DNA of 64,000 nt from Apostichopus japonicus (GCF_037975245.1 NC_092566.1:9220001-9284000); one strand, 5' to 3'. Counted from the first letter of the stretch, positions 26,789 through 41,770 are shown. Notes: generated from the letters alone by a model not told the origin. Program-made: numbers and translations.

Positions 26789-27286
26789 AGGGAACCCTAA
26801 GCAATCAGGGTAATGACCATGACCCTGGCAAGCACCATCAAACTTGCAGGACCTTCTGCTGTTGTTGATACTGCGGGATTCTGCAGAGAGGTGTGACACC
26901 TCCACACATAGGCTATTGTGGCAAATGTGGGAGATGTCAAATGATCTACTACTAGGACTAGTTATAACAAGTTTTCTCTGCAAAATATTCTGAAGAGCAT
27001 ATGCCAGAATGTGGACTCTGATGGCTCTTCTCTTAGCTGCCAGGGGTAGCATTGTGCGGATAATGCCATATGCTGGGGCCCCTGGCTTACTGGTGGTGTA
27101 GGCACCTGTCCACATTCTGCATCCCCTTGTGCCACTTGCTGTATGTTTGGCCATCTTTTCAGTAATGCCATCAGCCCATGCCATCCAATCTTGGTCTGAC
27201 ATTGTAGAGAAGTTTGGAGATTGCCAGTACTGTATACAGGGCCTATGTTTAACCTCAATGCAGCCTATGCACAGTGCAGTAGTCAC
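26783..27286 (-). CDS. I-PpoI-type His-Me finger endonuclease, copy 1
   Basis: This 167-aa protein is convergent with the transposase; the frames end 68 bp apart. It carries the zinc-binding-loop homing endonuclease signature: CRMWTGA (C56, W59), an HILAYAL segment (H92), SHICHNSLC (119-127), SHLS (131-134), a SINNSRRSC stretch (139-147) and a final C153, H156, H158, C162 group. Shifting I-PpoI numbering by 22 places its catalytic H98 and N119 on H120 and N141, and zinc ligands C100, C105, H110, C125 and H134 on C122, C127, H132, C147 and H156. C41, C132 and C138 align approximately with C56, C153 and C162. Predicted activity is metal-dependent DNA cleavage. Whether it aids transposition, creates target breaks or is independent cargo is unknown. 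M29 is an alternative start. Confidence 0.75.
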   Translation of the reverse strand: MTTALCIGCIEVKHRPCIQYWQSPNFSTMSDQDWMAWADGITEKMAKHTASGTRGCRMWTGAYTTSKPGAPAYGIIRTMLPLAAKRRAIRVHILAYALQNILQRKLVITSPSSRSFDISHICHNSLCVEVSHLSAESRSINNSRRSCKFDGACQGHGHYPDCLGFPE

Positions 27287-27783
27287 ATCTAATACTAATG
27301 TATATATAAATTCTGAATGTCGCTTGTTTTTACACTGTATAAAAGTATATGCTACTCACAATATGTACAACTTCAGTCCGTCAGGTTTTAGTTGTTCTCT
27401 ACAGCCTAACATCGAAATTAGTTGCTCCTTCTACCAGCCTTTACTTTCAATAGTACTATACACATCTCAGTAGCAGACAGCTCAAAACATCATACACAGC
27501 TGGTACTGTGGCCTATACAAGCCATGCAGATGTTCTTCAAGTCCAACCATTACTCACCAGTGCATTTTGGAGCACACAATGCACCAATTTATTTTTTCCT
27601 CGGCAATTTCATGCCATTTTTCGACATTTTGATGACATTCCGCAAAATTTGACCCCGAAATCGCACAAGCGTAAAATTTTTAGACGTTTTGTCGTATTTC
27701 ATTGTTACACATCATATATGACACCTACAGCTATAATTAACGCTCATAGAGTCTAAAACAGCAATTTTCACATTTTTGCTTAA

Positions 27784-28252
27784 GGTAGCATACGCCCATT
27801 AAAATCCCCATTGACTTACACACTAAATCACAAAAGTAATGCCTTTTCTAAGCCTAGATAGAAGTTTTCACTTGCTAAGCGCTACCCATCACTGGATAGC
27901 TGACAAGTTGGCCTTTCATGGCACCATCAATTTTCCATACCATGACCGTGAAAATTTTTTGCTACGAGAGCCGGAACTTTTCATCACTTGTAAACAAACC
28001 TCTTCACTCGGCCGTAAACAATCTTCGTCCGCTGCTCCTGAGAGGGCTAAACTGGTCTAAAATAGCCTCAATTTTACCCAATTTTTTAACCACATGTGCT
28101 TCTGTTCATGCTCTTTAACATCCAAGCCACAAAAAAGCTCATCCTAATTGATAACATAGCAAAAAAGTTGTTCTCCTGCTCCTAATTGGCACTTTTCCTG
28201 AAGGAGAACATTTGCCGCGGATTGATATAGACGCTAATAGGAGTATGCCACC
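27784..28252 (+). repeat. R unit, copy 2 (shared between the tandem units)
   Basis: Identical in the compared lines to copies 1 and 3. It is flanked exactly by TTAA on both sides (27780-27783 and 28253-28256), with the same GGTAGCATAC / GTATGCCACC ends. It serves as both the right end of unit 1 and the left end of unit 2. Confidence 0.9.
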
Positions 28253-29036
28253 TTAAGTGAAAGTTGAAATTTTTAAACTATACTTTAAACCTCTTTTTAT
28301 GACAGTTTGAGAAGTCTTGAAAACCAGAAAATACATAACTTTGACAATTTGTTTCTATATCTGTCTATTTGGTGTCTCTTCATATTGTGCCTCATACAAA
28401 TTGTACAGGCCAAATGCACAGTGCAATACTGAATATTAAAGAAGCAAGTCTCCACTGGTTAGCATGTTCCCTGGTGTTATAAAAAGCCAACCATAAGCAT
28501 GAATGTTGTGTACTGCATGTCTAAGGTGCTTTATGGTTTATAGAATGTGTTTTAAGCACAGTAACTCAGTTTGGTGCTACTTAACCCGCCAGGCGGGAGA
28601 AATGTTCCTGTGGGACAGGAAACTTGACAAAACTTTGCTTTCCAACCTCTCTTCTTCCCTCTGAAATCTTCATCAATCCCAGCATCCAGTAAACTTTAGA
28701 ACATAGCTGTGGCCCTGAGTTGAAAGAGAAAAATGTACTTGTTACTTTGGCACTATTTTTAAAAGGAATTTTAGCAGATTTTGGGGCCAAAAAAGCTCAG
28801 TAAAACAGTGTGCTGTGCTCAGATCTGAAGTGAGGGCGCTGTTCAAACAGCGTTCCCAAATCGTTGTAGTCGATCATATTGACTAGTTTCTCAGTGTAAA
28901 TCTTGTCAGATATCAGTCTATGCACAGCTTTTCAACTGCTTAGACTTTCAATAATTGCTAACAAACAAAACTAGTGAATTAGCCACTGGAAACTATTTAT
29001 TTTTAAAGGATAACATAGGAAATACTATTTAAAAGA

Positions 29037-31094
29037 ATGGGTAGAAGGAAAGGCATGTATCGTAGGCGTGCAACTACCTTTAAAACAGGTAACAGGTTCG
29101 GTTTTACAGCTTGTACAGCTGATGAAACTGATGCCAATTGCACTGGTGATATGCCTAGCCCTTCTGATACAGGTGTGGCAACTATGTCCTCTTGCAAACC
29201 TGCATATAAAAGGCTCAGCAAGGAAGAGTATGAGAGGGTAGTTAACTCTCCTGTCAAAGGACCTGAGATATTTTCATCTCAGTCCCAACAAACAATGTTA
29301 CTAAGGCCTACTAAGCACCATGTTGGCCAGCTTAATAACATGGCTCCTGCTAGTGTTGCAGAATCTACAGGCAACAGGGTAGTGAATTTGCAAGTCACAG
29401 TAAGAGCCTATCATAGTGCTATGATGGCTCACAGGGAGGCAAGCAATGGATGTGCAGGGCTCCTCATATCTGTTTCTGATATGGAGGAATTTGTGGGACT
29501 TGGCTCAAAGGTTGTGTTTGGATGTACTCTCTGTAACTACAGAAGTGAGCTCTTGCCCCTCTATAAAGTTTTAAACCAAAGTAACAAACCTGGCAGGAAT
29601 CCCTCAGAGCTAAACATTGCATTGCAGTTAGGCTTGCATCAGACTTCCATCAGTTCAACAGCAGCTCGTAGATTGCTCAGCAGCATCTCTCTTCCCAGTC
29701 CTGCTGTCAGTACACTGCAAAAGTCAGCCAACCAGTTTGGACCTGTAATGAAAGAAATTAATGAAAATGATATGGCTGAAAAGAGGGGTATAATAAAGGA
29801 GACACTGCAACTGCGTGGCCTCTCAAGAGATTCTCCCATTTTTGCAGAATATGATCGGCAGTATAATAACCCTCTGCGTAATTCAAGAAGTAAGACTCCA
29901 TTTGCTCCTGCAAGCCAATGCAGAGATGTCATTGTAGAGAATGTCACCATGGACAAGTTTGTTATTGGTTACCATCACAGTAACAAGTTGTGCCTAATGG
30001 GAGAAATGAAAAGAAGAAGGGGTCACAAGGTACAATGTCCAGGCCATAAGGGCTGCTCTGCAAATTTAAGGCAAGATGCCAATATTGGAGATGAACAGAA
30101 TGGTGGAAAGATTTGTGCTTCAAAATTACTAGCAGGTAAAAACCCAGTAAAGGTCAAGTTCCTCACAACTGATGCTGATGGCAAGGCATGTAAAGGGTTT
30201 AATAGTATCATGTCTGAGGCTATGCAGTCTAAAACAGAGAACCTTTTAGACCAGGTGCATCTAAACAGATCTCTGCGCAGAGCACTCACTGGAGCAGAAT
30301 TCTCCTCTGACATGTTTCCTGCAAAGACTGTGACGAAGAAGCGGTTGATACAAAAGCGATTTGCTGAGGACTTGACCTACCGTGTACAGGCAGAGGTGAC
30401 TGCTTGCAGGAAAGTGCACAAATATGACCACTGCAAAGTTGCAAAAGCTTTGTCAACATGTATGGACTGCCTTACTAAGTGCTACAGTGGAGATCATTCA
30501 GATTGCCCAAAGCAGTCATTTGTATGTAAGAGGGGCAGATGCTACAAATTTCCATTTATGCCAAATGCTGCAAAGGGTTCTCTGATAATATCAAACAGTG
30601 ACAATGCAAAACTTATCGAATTACTTAAAAAACGCACCTGCTACAAACGATTATGGTCCACTCGTTTTGAGACTTCCACTCAAAAAGCAGAAGCAGTCAA
30701 TAACGCTTTCAAGGTGACGAATCCAAAACATAGCACCACATTTGCACGTAACAGTCAGTACAGGGACCACAGTGCCATACACATCACCAATAATGGGCCT
30801 GGTGAGTCCATAGCCAGTAAGATGGAAGCTGCTGGGTTAAGGTTAAGCTCAAATAGTCCATGTATCCAGACTCTGAAACATATGCAGAGAAAACAAGAAT
30901 ATGATAAATTACGCAAGAGAGGCAGAGCCTACCGAAGGAGGAGAGCACAACTAAGAGAGAGAAAGTACAAGATACATGGCAGAATCAAATACATAAACCA
31001 GCACAGTTGTTATAAAAGAGATCAACTGATACATGACCACAGTTACTCTAAGGGGGGATGTGACACTGATGATGATGAAAATAATTATCAGTGA
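29037..31094 (+). CDS. DDE transposase, Mutator/Kolobok-like, copy 2
   Basis: Second copy of the 685-aa transposase, shifted by exactly 4380 bp from the first and with the same translation. It retains the candidate catalytic acids D273, D379/D381 and E552, the CTLC, CPGHKGC and GDHSDCP motifs and the basic tail. Identity across the whole ORF and its flanks, including non-coding sequence, points to very recent duplication, gene conversion or an assembly artefact rather than selection on the protein alone. Confidence 0.7.
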   Translation: MGRRKGMYRRRATTFKTGNRFGFTACTADETDANCTGDMPSPSDTGVATMSSCKPAYKRLSKEEYERVVNSPVKGPEIFSSQSQQTMLLRPTKHHVGQLNNMAPASVAESTGNRVVNLQVTVRAYHSAMMAHREASNGCAGLLISVSDMEEFVGLGSKVVFGCTLCNYRSELLPLYKVLNQSNKPGRNPSELNIALQLGLHQTSISSTAARRLLSSISLPSPAVSTLQKSANQFGPVMKEINENDMAEKRGIIKETLQLRGLSRDSPIFAEYDRQYNNPLRNSRSKTPFAPASQCRDVIVENVTMDKFVIGYHHSNKLCLMGEMKRRRGHKVQCPGHKGCSANLRQDANIGDEQNGGKICASKLLAGKNPVKVKFLTTDADGKACKGFNSIMSEAMQSKTENLLDQVHLNRSLRRALTGAEFSSDMFPAKTVTKKRLIQKRFAEDLTYRVQAEVTACRKVHKYDHCKVAKALSTCMDCLTKCYSGDHSDCPKQSFVCKRGRCYKFPFMPNAAKGSLIISNSDNAKLIELLKKRTCYKRLWSTRFETSTQKAEAVNNAFKVTNPKHSTTFARNSQYRDHSAIHITNNGPGESIASKMEAAGLRLSSNSPCIQTLKHMQRKQEYDKLRKRGRAYRRRRAQLRERKYKIHGRIKYINQHSCYKRDQLIHDHSYSKGGCDTDDDENNYQ

Positions 31095-31162
31095 TGCAAG
31101 TTATCATCAAAGCAAGTGATAATCCAAAACAGTATCTATCACTCACTCACTCACTCACTCAT

Positions 31163-31666
31163 TCACTCAGGGAACCCTAAGCAATCAGGGTAATGACCAT
31201 GACCCTGGCAAGCACCATCAAACTTGCAGGACCTTCTGCTGTTGTTGATACTGCGGGATTCTGCAGAGAGGTGTGACACCTCCACACATAGGCTATTGTG
31301 GCAAATGTGGGAGATGTCAAATGATCTACTACTAGGACTAGTTATAACAAGTTTTCTCTGCAAAATATTCTGAAGAGCATATGCCAGAATGTGGACTCTG
31401 ATGGCTCTTCTCTTAGCTGCCAGGGGTAGCATTGTGCGGATAATGCCATATGCTGGGGCCCCTGGCTTACTGGTGGTGTAGGCACCTGTCCACATTCTGC
31501 ATCCCCTTGTGCCACTTGCTGTATGTTTGGCCATCTTTTCAGTAATGCCATCAGCCCATGCCATCCAATCTTGGTCTGACATTGTAGAGAAGTTTGGAGA
31601 TTGCCAGTACTGTATACAGGGCCTATGTTTAACCTCAATGCAGCCTATGCACAGTGCAGTAGTCAC
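31163..31666 (-). CDS. I-PpoI-type His-Me finger endonuclease, copy 2
   Basis: Second copy of the 167-aa His-Me finger protein, identical in translation to the one at 26783-27286 and in the same convergent arrangement with its transposase. Candidate catalytic H120 and N141 and the two Cys/His zinc-ligand sets are all present. Upstream (to about 32160) lies non-coding DNA of the internal segment that should hold its promoter; no clear promoter motif is seen. Confidence 0.75.
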   Translation of the reverse strand: MTTALCIGCIEVKHRPCIQYWQSPNFSTMSDQDWMAWADGITEKMAKHTASGTRGCRMWTGAYTTSKPGAPAYGIIRTMLPLAAKRRAIRVHILAYALQNILQRKLVITSPSSRSFDISHICHNSLCVEVSHLSAESRSINNSRRSCKFDGACQGHGHYPDCLGFPE

Positions 31667-32163
31667 ATCTAATACTAATGTATATATAAATTCTGAATGT
31701 CGCTTGTTTTTACACTGTATAAAAGTATATGCTACTCACAATATGTACAACTTCAGTCCGTCAGGTTTTAGTTGTTCTCTACAGCCTAACATCGAAATTA
31801 GTTGCTCCTTCTACCAGCCTTTACTTTCAATAGTACTATACACATCTCAGTAGCAGACAGCTCAAAACATCATACACAGCTGGTACTGTGGCCTATACAA
31901 GCCATGCAGATGTTCTTCAAGTCCAACCATTACTCACCAGTGCATTTTGGAGCACACAATGCACCAATTTATTTTTTCCTCGGCAATTTCATGCCATTTT
32001 TCGACATTTTGATGACATTCCGCAAAATTTGACCCCGAAATCGCACAAGCGTAAAATTTTTAGACGTTTTGTCGTATTTCATTGTTACACATCATATATG
32101 ACACCTACAGCTATAATTAACGCTCATAGAGTCTAAAACAGCAATTTTCACATTTTTGCTTAA

Positions 32164-32632
32164 GGTAGCATACGCCCATTAAAATCCCCATTGACTTACA
32201 CACTAAATCACAAAAGTAATGCCTTTTCTAAGCCTAGATAGAAGTTTTCACTTGCTAAGCGCTACCCATCACTGGATAGCTGACAAGTTGGCCTTTCATG
32301 GCACCATCAATTTTCCATACCATGACCGTGAAAATTTTTTGCTACGAGAGCCGGAACTTTTCATCACTTGTAAACAAACCTCTTCACTCGGCCGTAAACA
32401 ATCTTCGTCCGCTGCTCCTGAGAGGGCTAAACTGGTCTAAAATAGCCTCAATTTTACCCAATTTTTTAACCACATGTGCTTCTGTTCATGCTCTTTAACA
32501 TCCAAGCCACAAAAAAGCTCATCCTAATTGATAACATAGCAAAAAAGTTGTTCTCCTGCTCCTAATTGGCACTTTTCCTGAAGGAGAACATTTGCCGCGG
32601 ATTGATATAGACGCTAATAGGAGTATGCCACC
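32164..32632 (+). repeat. R unit, copy 3 (right end of array)
   Basis: Identical in the compared lines to copies 1 and 2 up to the ACC terminus and the following TTAA (32633-32636). Sequence identity with the internal junction stops at 32636, which marks the right edge of the array. Beyond it the DNA is unrelated intron sequence. Confidence 0.88.
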
Positions 32633-33724
32633 TTAAAGGTTTGTGTACGATGACCAATACTGACGTCCGCTCCGTATCTAAAGTATATGTATTTATTCTT
32701 ACCCGACGGGTTTCCCCTCCCCATGTTGTGTAATACAGTGGTATTCCATGCATATAGGAGTGAAATCTCAACTCAAATCAGGGAGGTAAACATATTATTC
32801 ACCCGTGGATTTTTTTATGCTTATTTAAAGCCGTCGTATTCTATGGTATATTTGTTCTATTTCAAATGAGGTTGTCAGATTTGCATTATTAAAAGATGAA
32901 AAAAAGTGTTAAACTCTACAACAATAAAAAATGTCAAAAAAATTCTTTATAAGGAAAATGTAAAATGATACCCTGTAGATGATATAAATGAACTTCTAAA
33001 TGGTCATATACCCCGCAAAAAACGGAGAGACGAATCACGTGACCCTTTATCTTTTAAGGCGTTGTTTATTATGTATTGTTCTACATGTGAAGGAACTTAT
33101 TGTGGTATTCTGCCCCATTTGTTGACCTATTATGTTTCCGCATAACTAGCTTGACCCAAATATTATAGCTCAATATACCTTAATTATGACCCAATTTAGA
33201 AATGTAAAGTTTTTGACTCCATAGCTTGCCTTGACGAATATAATTTTTCGTCGTTATTATTACTTCTTCTTCTTGGTAACAGGCGAATATAGTTTTCGGT
33301 TATATTTTATTTATAGTTAAATGAAATGTAAACGAAATGTTTCAAATGGAGTCATGTTGTTTTGCCTGCTATGTGCTTAAAAGTCACGTGACCTCGATTT
33401 CCCTTTATTTATTTATTTATTCTTCTTTTTTGTTAATCGTGAGATTTCTCAATTAGATTCTCACTTAGATGGATTTTGTGGACTGATGTGTGTTAATGTA
33501 TGCCTAGATTTGACCAAATCTCTAAGCATCTCCGATACATGTTTTTTAATTATGTACGATGTTTATCGTCCGTAACATCTATAAGCATATAAAAGGAGAA
33601 CAGATTGATATGTTTCGAAACCTACTGGTTCAAAGTTGTAGCAAATATTTCTGTGGACAATCGTAGGGAAATTGTACAAGACAATACGTGAATAATAACG
33701 TTAAAAATACATATGTTGATGCCA

Positions 33725-34075
33725 TTAGGGGAGGAGAGGAGAGTGGAGGAGAGGAGAGGAGAGGGAGGAGGGGGAGGAGAGGGGAAGAGAGGAGAAGAGA
33801 GGGGAAGAGAGGGGAAGAGAGGGGAAGAGAGGGGAAGAGAGGGGAAGAAAGGGGAAGAAAGGGGAAGAAAGGGGGAAGAGAGGGGAAGAAAGGGGAAGAG
33901 AGGGGTGGAGAGGGGGAAGAGAGGGGTGGAGAGGGGAAGAGAGGGGTGGAGAGGGCAAGAGAGGGCAAGAGAGGGGAAGAGAGGGGAAGAGAGGGGAGAG
34001 GAGGGGAGGAGGAGAGGGGAGGAGAGGCTGGCAGAGGGGAGGAGAGGAGCGGATGAGGAAGAGAATGAGGGTGAG
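33725..34075. repeat. Homopurine GGGGAAGAGA minisatellite
   Basis: About 350 bp are almost entirely G and A on the + strand, built from tandem GGGGAAGAGA, GGGGAAGAAA and GGGGTGGAGA decamers with rare T or C. Long Arg/Glu/Gly ORFs on one strand and Ser/Pro/Leu ORFs on the other are low-complexity artefacts. Mirror-symmetric purine tracts of this kind can form triplex DNA. Confidence 0.93.
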
Positions 34076-34192
34076 TGGGGGAGTATTCCCTCCCTTGCCA
34101 GTTATTTATTTGGTTTGTCATATTAATAGATGTCAGTAAACCAATGACAAAAATCATACAGAATGGAATTATAGACAAATACTACACTTTTG

Positions 34193-34262
34193 AACGGGAT
34201 TCGAGCCAGTGATTTCAGGATAATAAATCCTGTTCTCTGAGCAAAACCTGAGCTCATCAGCC
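34193..34262 (-). other. tRNA-like sequence (possible SINE head or tRNA relic)
   Basis: On the - strand there is a box A-like GAGCTCAGGTTTTGC, an anticodon-like stem CAGGA/TCCTG enclosing a 7-nt loop (TTTATTA, implied anticodon TAT), and a box B-like GGCTCGAATCC. The acceptor stem is not convincing. I therefore call it a tRNA-derived relic and not a functional tRNA gene. Confidence 0.35.
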
Positions 34263-35206
34263 CTTGGTTGATAGTGATCTCTATAAGTGTTCTACAAGAG
34301 AAATCTAATTACTCACGTATTTAACCGAGGATATATAAATAGTCCATCAGACAGGCAGAAAATTAATATTCATACTAGTATATAGAAACTATAAAAAGGG
34401 GCGAAAAGAGTAGCTTGAGCATTGATATATATGACTGATTTATAAAGGGCGCGGTCTTATCTGCATATTCATAGATAAACATATGGTTATAAGCACGCCA
34501 ATATAATTTAAAAAGTGAAGAGAGAACGTCGTGTTACTGTCCTGTGTTATTGCTAAAATATCTCCTTAGAGTTGATGACACGCCGGATTTATAGCCACAA
34601 GACTTAATAACGTCCAGGTACACCGGCAGAATAAAGATAGAAATAGACCAGTGTTCGCCATAAATGATTCACATCCTGTCTGGTGTACGTCTCAGTGACG
34701 TCACGTACAAGTTTCAGTTTATGAAACTTTATGGTTTTAATTATACCAGCTTATTATAACACAACGGTATTTCACCAAATATTGGAAACACTCTTGCTAC
34801 ATATTATCGTTTGATATAATTTATCGAATGCATATACACATACCTATATATATATATATGTATACAAAAAAAAAATTCCAGTTAATGTTCCATTCATGAT
34901 TTAGTTTTATCAAAACATGTTATCAAAGGAATAACTAGCTTAGCTCTTACAGATAATCATTAGTCAAATTTCATACCCCAAAATGTTCTTGGAACATTAT
35001 AATAGCTGTTCATCAAAGATTACTGTTCATGTTTTAATTAAATTGCTCAAATACGTGCGTTATGTAAATGCCGTAAAGTTAAAACAAAAAGAAATTTTAA
35101 TATATCTTCTAAAGATTTTTTTTTATAGTTTAGCTGTTGTTGTTGTCGGATTTTTTTTGTTTTGTTTAATTGATGTTTATTATTTTTGTTATTGTCTTCC
35201 TTATAA

Positions 35207-39640
<4,434 letters not shown>

Positions 39641-40189
39641 ATTTGGTTTAAGAACAGAAGAGCCAAATGGAGGAAGCGAGAGAGGACTCAGCTCCAGGAG
39701 ATTAAAACTGGCCTAGGACCTCAGTTCAACGGACTGGTACCACCCATTGACGATAGCTTCTATTCTAGTTACCCTTACAACAACTGGCCTAAACCACCAA
39801 CTTACCCATTATCAAGCAGTAAGAGCATTGCGTGGTCACTACCAGGAGCAAGTCAAGCTATGTGCTTTAATCCAGCTCAGACGAACATGTCTGCTGGATT
39901 TACGCCAGCTTCACCCACGGCGACGCCTGTAAATGGCATGACCGCTCAACCGTTAGGTGGATTAAATCCTCCAAGTGGTCCACCTACTTGCCACTATGGT
40001 TCGGCAGTCCCACCACCGACGGCTTACGTTTACAGGGAGCCAACGACAGATAGTCTAGCGTCACTGAGGCTCAAGGCAAAGCATCATTCGGAAACTATGG
40101 TCGGATTCTCATACCCTTCTAGAGACACTGCTCCGTTATCTGCTTGTCAATATGGCGGACAAATACCAAACTTTGGTGGAACGACATAG
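39641..40189 (+). CDS. Pitx: Pitx copy A, exon 3 (homeodomain part 2, OAR)
   Basis: The exon begins directly after acceptor CCATAG with IWFKNRRAKWRKRE, the recognition helix. K50 gives bicoid-type DNA specificity (TAATCC) and I47 is present where vertebrate Pitx proteins have V. GLGPQFNGL follows, a conserved Pitx motif, then Pro/Ser/Thr-rich sequence with a YPYNNW string and AYVYRE. DSLASLRLKAKHHS at residues 276-289 is the OAR motif. LSACQY lies near the C-terminus, as in other Pitx proteins, and the stop is TAG at 40187. Spliced with exons 1 and 2 it gives 966 nt and 321 aa. Pitx factors act in the nucleus, and in bilaterians work downstream of Nodal in left-right patterning as well as in head and neural development. 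Confidence 0.96.
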   Translation: MWFKNRRAKWRKRERTQLQEIKTGLGPQFNGLVPPIDDSFYSSYPYNNWPKPPTYPLSSSKSIAWSLPGASQAMCFNPAQTNMSAGFTPASPTATPVNGMTAQPLGGLNPPSGPPTCHYGSAVPPPTAYVYREPTTDSLASLRLKAKHHSETMVGFSYPSRDTAPLSACQYGGQIPNFGGTT

Positions 40190-41350
40190 AGATAGCCGAA
40201 CCAAAGACACTTTCAATAACAATTTTGTTTCTTACTTTGTGTGGCAAGTTCCACTTCAAATGTTCAATGAAAACCAGGGTCAATGTTCCCCTTTTTCACC
40301 AATGACAGAGAGGACGTTTCGTATTTTTTATTTTCATCAGTGACAGCCAAGCCATTGTCCGGTGTTTTATCATTGACAAACCATGGTGACTGTTTTTGTA
40401 TATTTTATCAACGACAGCTCTGGTGACTGACGTTCCGAATTTAATGATTGGCAACTGTGGTATTGTTATTTCATAAATGGCAACCGTGTCCAATGTTCCC
40501 TCATTTAATCAATGATAGGAATGGTACCTTGTTGACATATCTTCTCAACTCCCTGATTTCCATGGCGATAGTGTTTTACCTATTTTAATGATCAATAATG
40601 CTTAACATGGCAATACCAGCCTCTGTTGTCTATTTATGCATCATAAGCAGATACTTACTACAGGAGATTAAGTGTACTACCAATCAGAATGATGTTGAAG
40701 TAGGTCTGTCTAAAAAATTAGACGAAGAGCTTTCATGTCTTCTTTTTTCTTTTCTTTATGTCACAAAAACTCGCACCTTTAAAAAAAAACAAAGTTAAAG
40801 GATTTATATTTCGATACATCAAACATCGAAAATTTGTTTACGAAACTGTTTTACCTGCGTAAATGCATCTTCGCAGTCATTTAAAAAAAAAAACAGGACG
40901 TTGTGGAGGTGAAAGGGAAGCAAAGAGTGCTGGTAAGGGTGTCCATCTGAAGGTTTTAACGGTATAAATGTTGCAATCATAAAAATAGTTTTAAGTTGTG
41001 GTTAACACCAACGAGACAAAAGTCTTAATTTTATTATTATATATTTAAGAATATATTTCAACAAGAAAGAAAAATGAAGAACATTTTTAGGATTTGAGCA
41101 TCAAATTAGTTAATTAAATGCCAACAACCAACTGAGAAAAATGTGGGCTTAAAGTAGAAAACTAACTATGACAAAAGTTTCTCGACAAATGCTCATGATT
41201 CATCTTTACAGATGTAACAAATGTTATTGTACGCGGCATCCCTCTTAATTGCCTGTTACATCTTCGATGTCAATCATTTACAGTGGGACATTGATACAGT
41301 AGAAACAGCGCCAATATCTCCGTTGGTTAATTCCAGTGCAAAAAGAATTA

Positions 41351-41356
41351 AATAAA
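41351..41356 (+). terminator. Candidate poly(A) signal of Pitx A
   Basis: This is the first canonical AATAAA I find downstream of the Pitx A stop codon, giving a 3' UTR of about 1.2 kb. AATAAA is common in AT-rich DNA, so it is only a candidate. Confidence 0.25.
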
Positions 41357-41711
41357 TGAAATGAAGAATTATAGTTACATATGAGAAGAGGGATCGTCGT
41401 AGCTGTAGAAAAATGACGTATACAAGAATAACGGTAATTCAGTTACTTAAAAAATATATATAAAATATGCATAAGGATTGGAAATGGCCTTTGGTTACAA
41501 CTCTTGATTTTTCTTTTCGGTTTCTTTGCCTTGTAAATTCAATATGTGTTCCATGCCCACTGATGCTTTTAGATTGAAAAGTCGTTCTAAGTGATAAGCT
41601 TTTAATTTAACCGTTCGGAATACGTTCGTTAAATTCAACTTCCTTAGAGAGCAAAAACTAAGTTTAGAGTTGGGTTTGGCTTCGAACATATGGACAGACA
41701 ATCAGTGTCTA

Positions 41712-41770
41712 TAGCCTAGTTGTTTACGGTGACCGCAAATAAAGCGAGATGCCTGGGTTCGAAATCCGGT
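41712..41770 (+). other. tRNA-like promoter boxes (possible SINE head)
   Basis: TAGCCTAGTTG resembles the RNA polymerase III box A, and GGTTCGAAATCC, about 44 bp downstream, resembles box B. The spacing is tRNA-like, but the arms do not fold into a full cloverleaf by eye, so a tRNA-derived SINE fragment is the likeliest reading. Confidence 0.35.

Larger units (their letters stand above)
23404..32636. mobile_element. Tandem composite DNA transposon array R-int-R-int-R
   Basis: Three copies of a 469-bp unit R (starts 23404, 27784, 32164) alternate with two copies of a 3.9-kb internal segment, giving an exact 4380-bp period. Every line pair I compared between the units is identical, as are all ORF lengths and offsets. 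Each internal segment encodes a DDE transposase (+) and a His-Me finger endonuclease (-). The internal junctions of R are TTAA; the outer left flank is TTAT (23400-23403) and the outer right flank TTAA (32633-32636), consistent with a 4-bp TTAA target site with one substitution. The array lies within intron 1 of Pitx A. It could be a nested or tandem insertion, recombination between R copies, integration of a circular multimer, or an assembly duplication. Confidence 0.85.

Noticed and set aside
27129-27473. 114-aa + strand ORF opposite the endonuclease gene
   Set aside because: Most of it is the antisense of the His-Me finger frame, which shows a recognisable catalytic and zinc-ligand pattern; the + strand translation does not.
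23404-32636. LTR retrotransposon interpretation of the direct repeats
   Set aside because: There are no reverse transcriptase, protease or integrase motifs, no TG/CA ends on R, and no primer-binding or polypurine sites next to R. The coding content is a DDE transposase and a nuclease.
33688-34178. Long ORFs of up to 182 aa on both strands, Ser/Pro/Leu- or Arg/Glu/Gly-rich
   Set aside because: They translate a homopurine decamer minisatellite. Several frames are open on both strands and composition is low-complexity, so this is not a gene.
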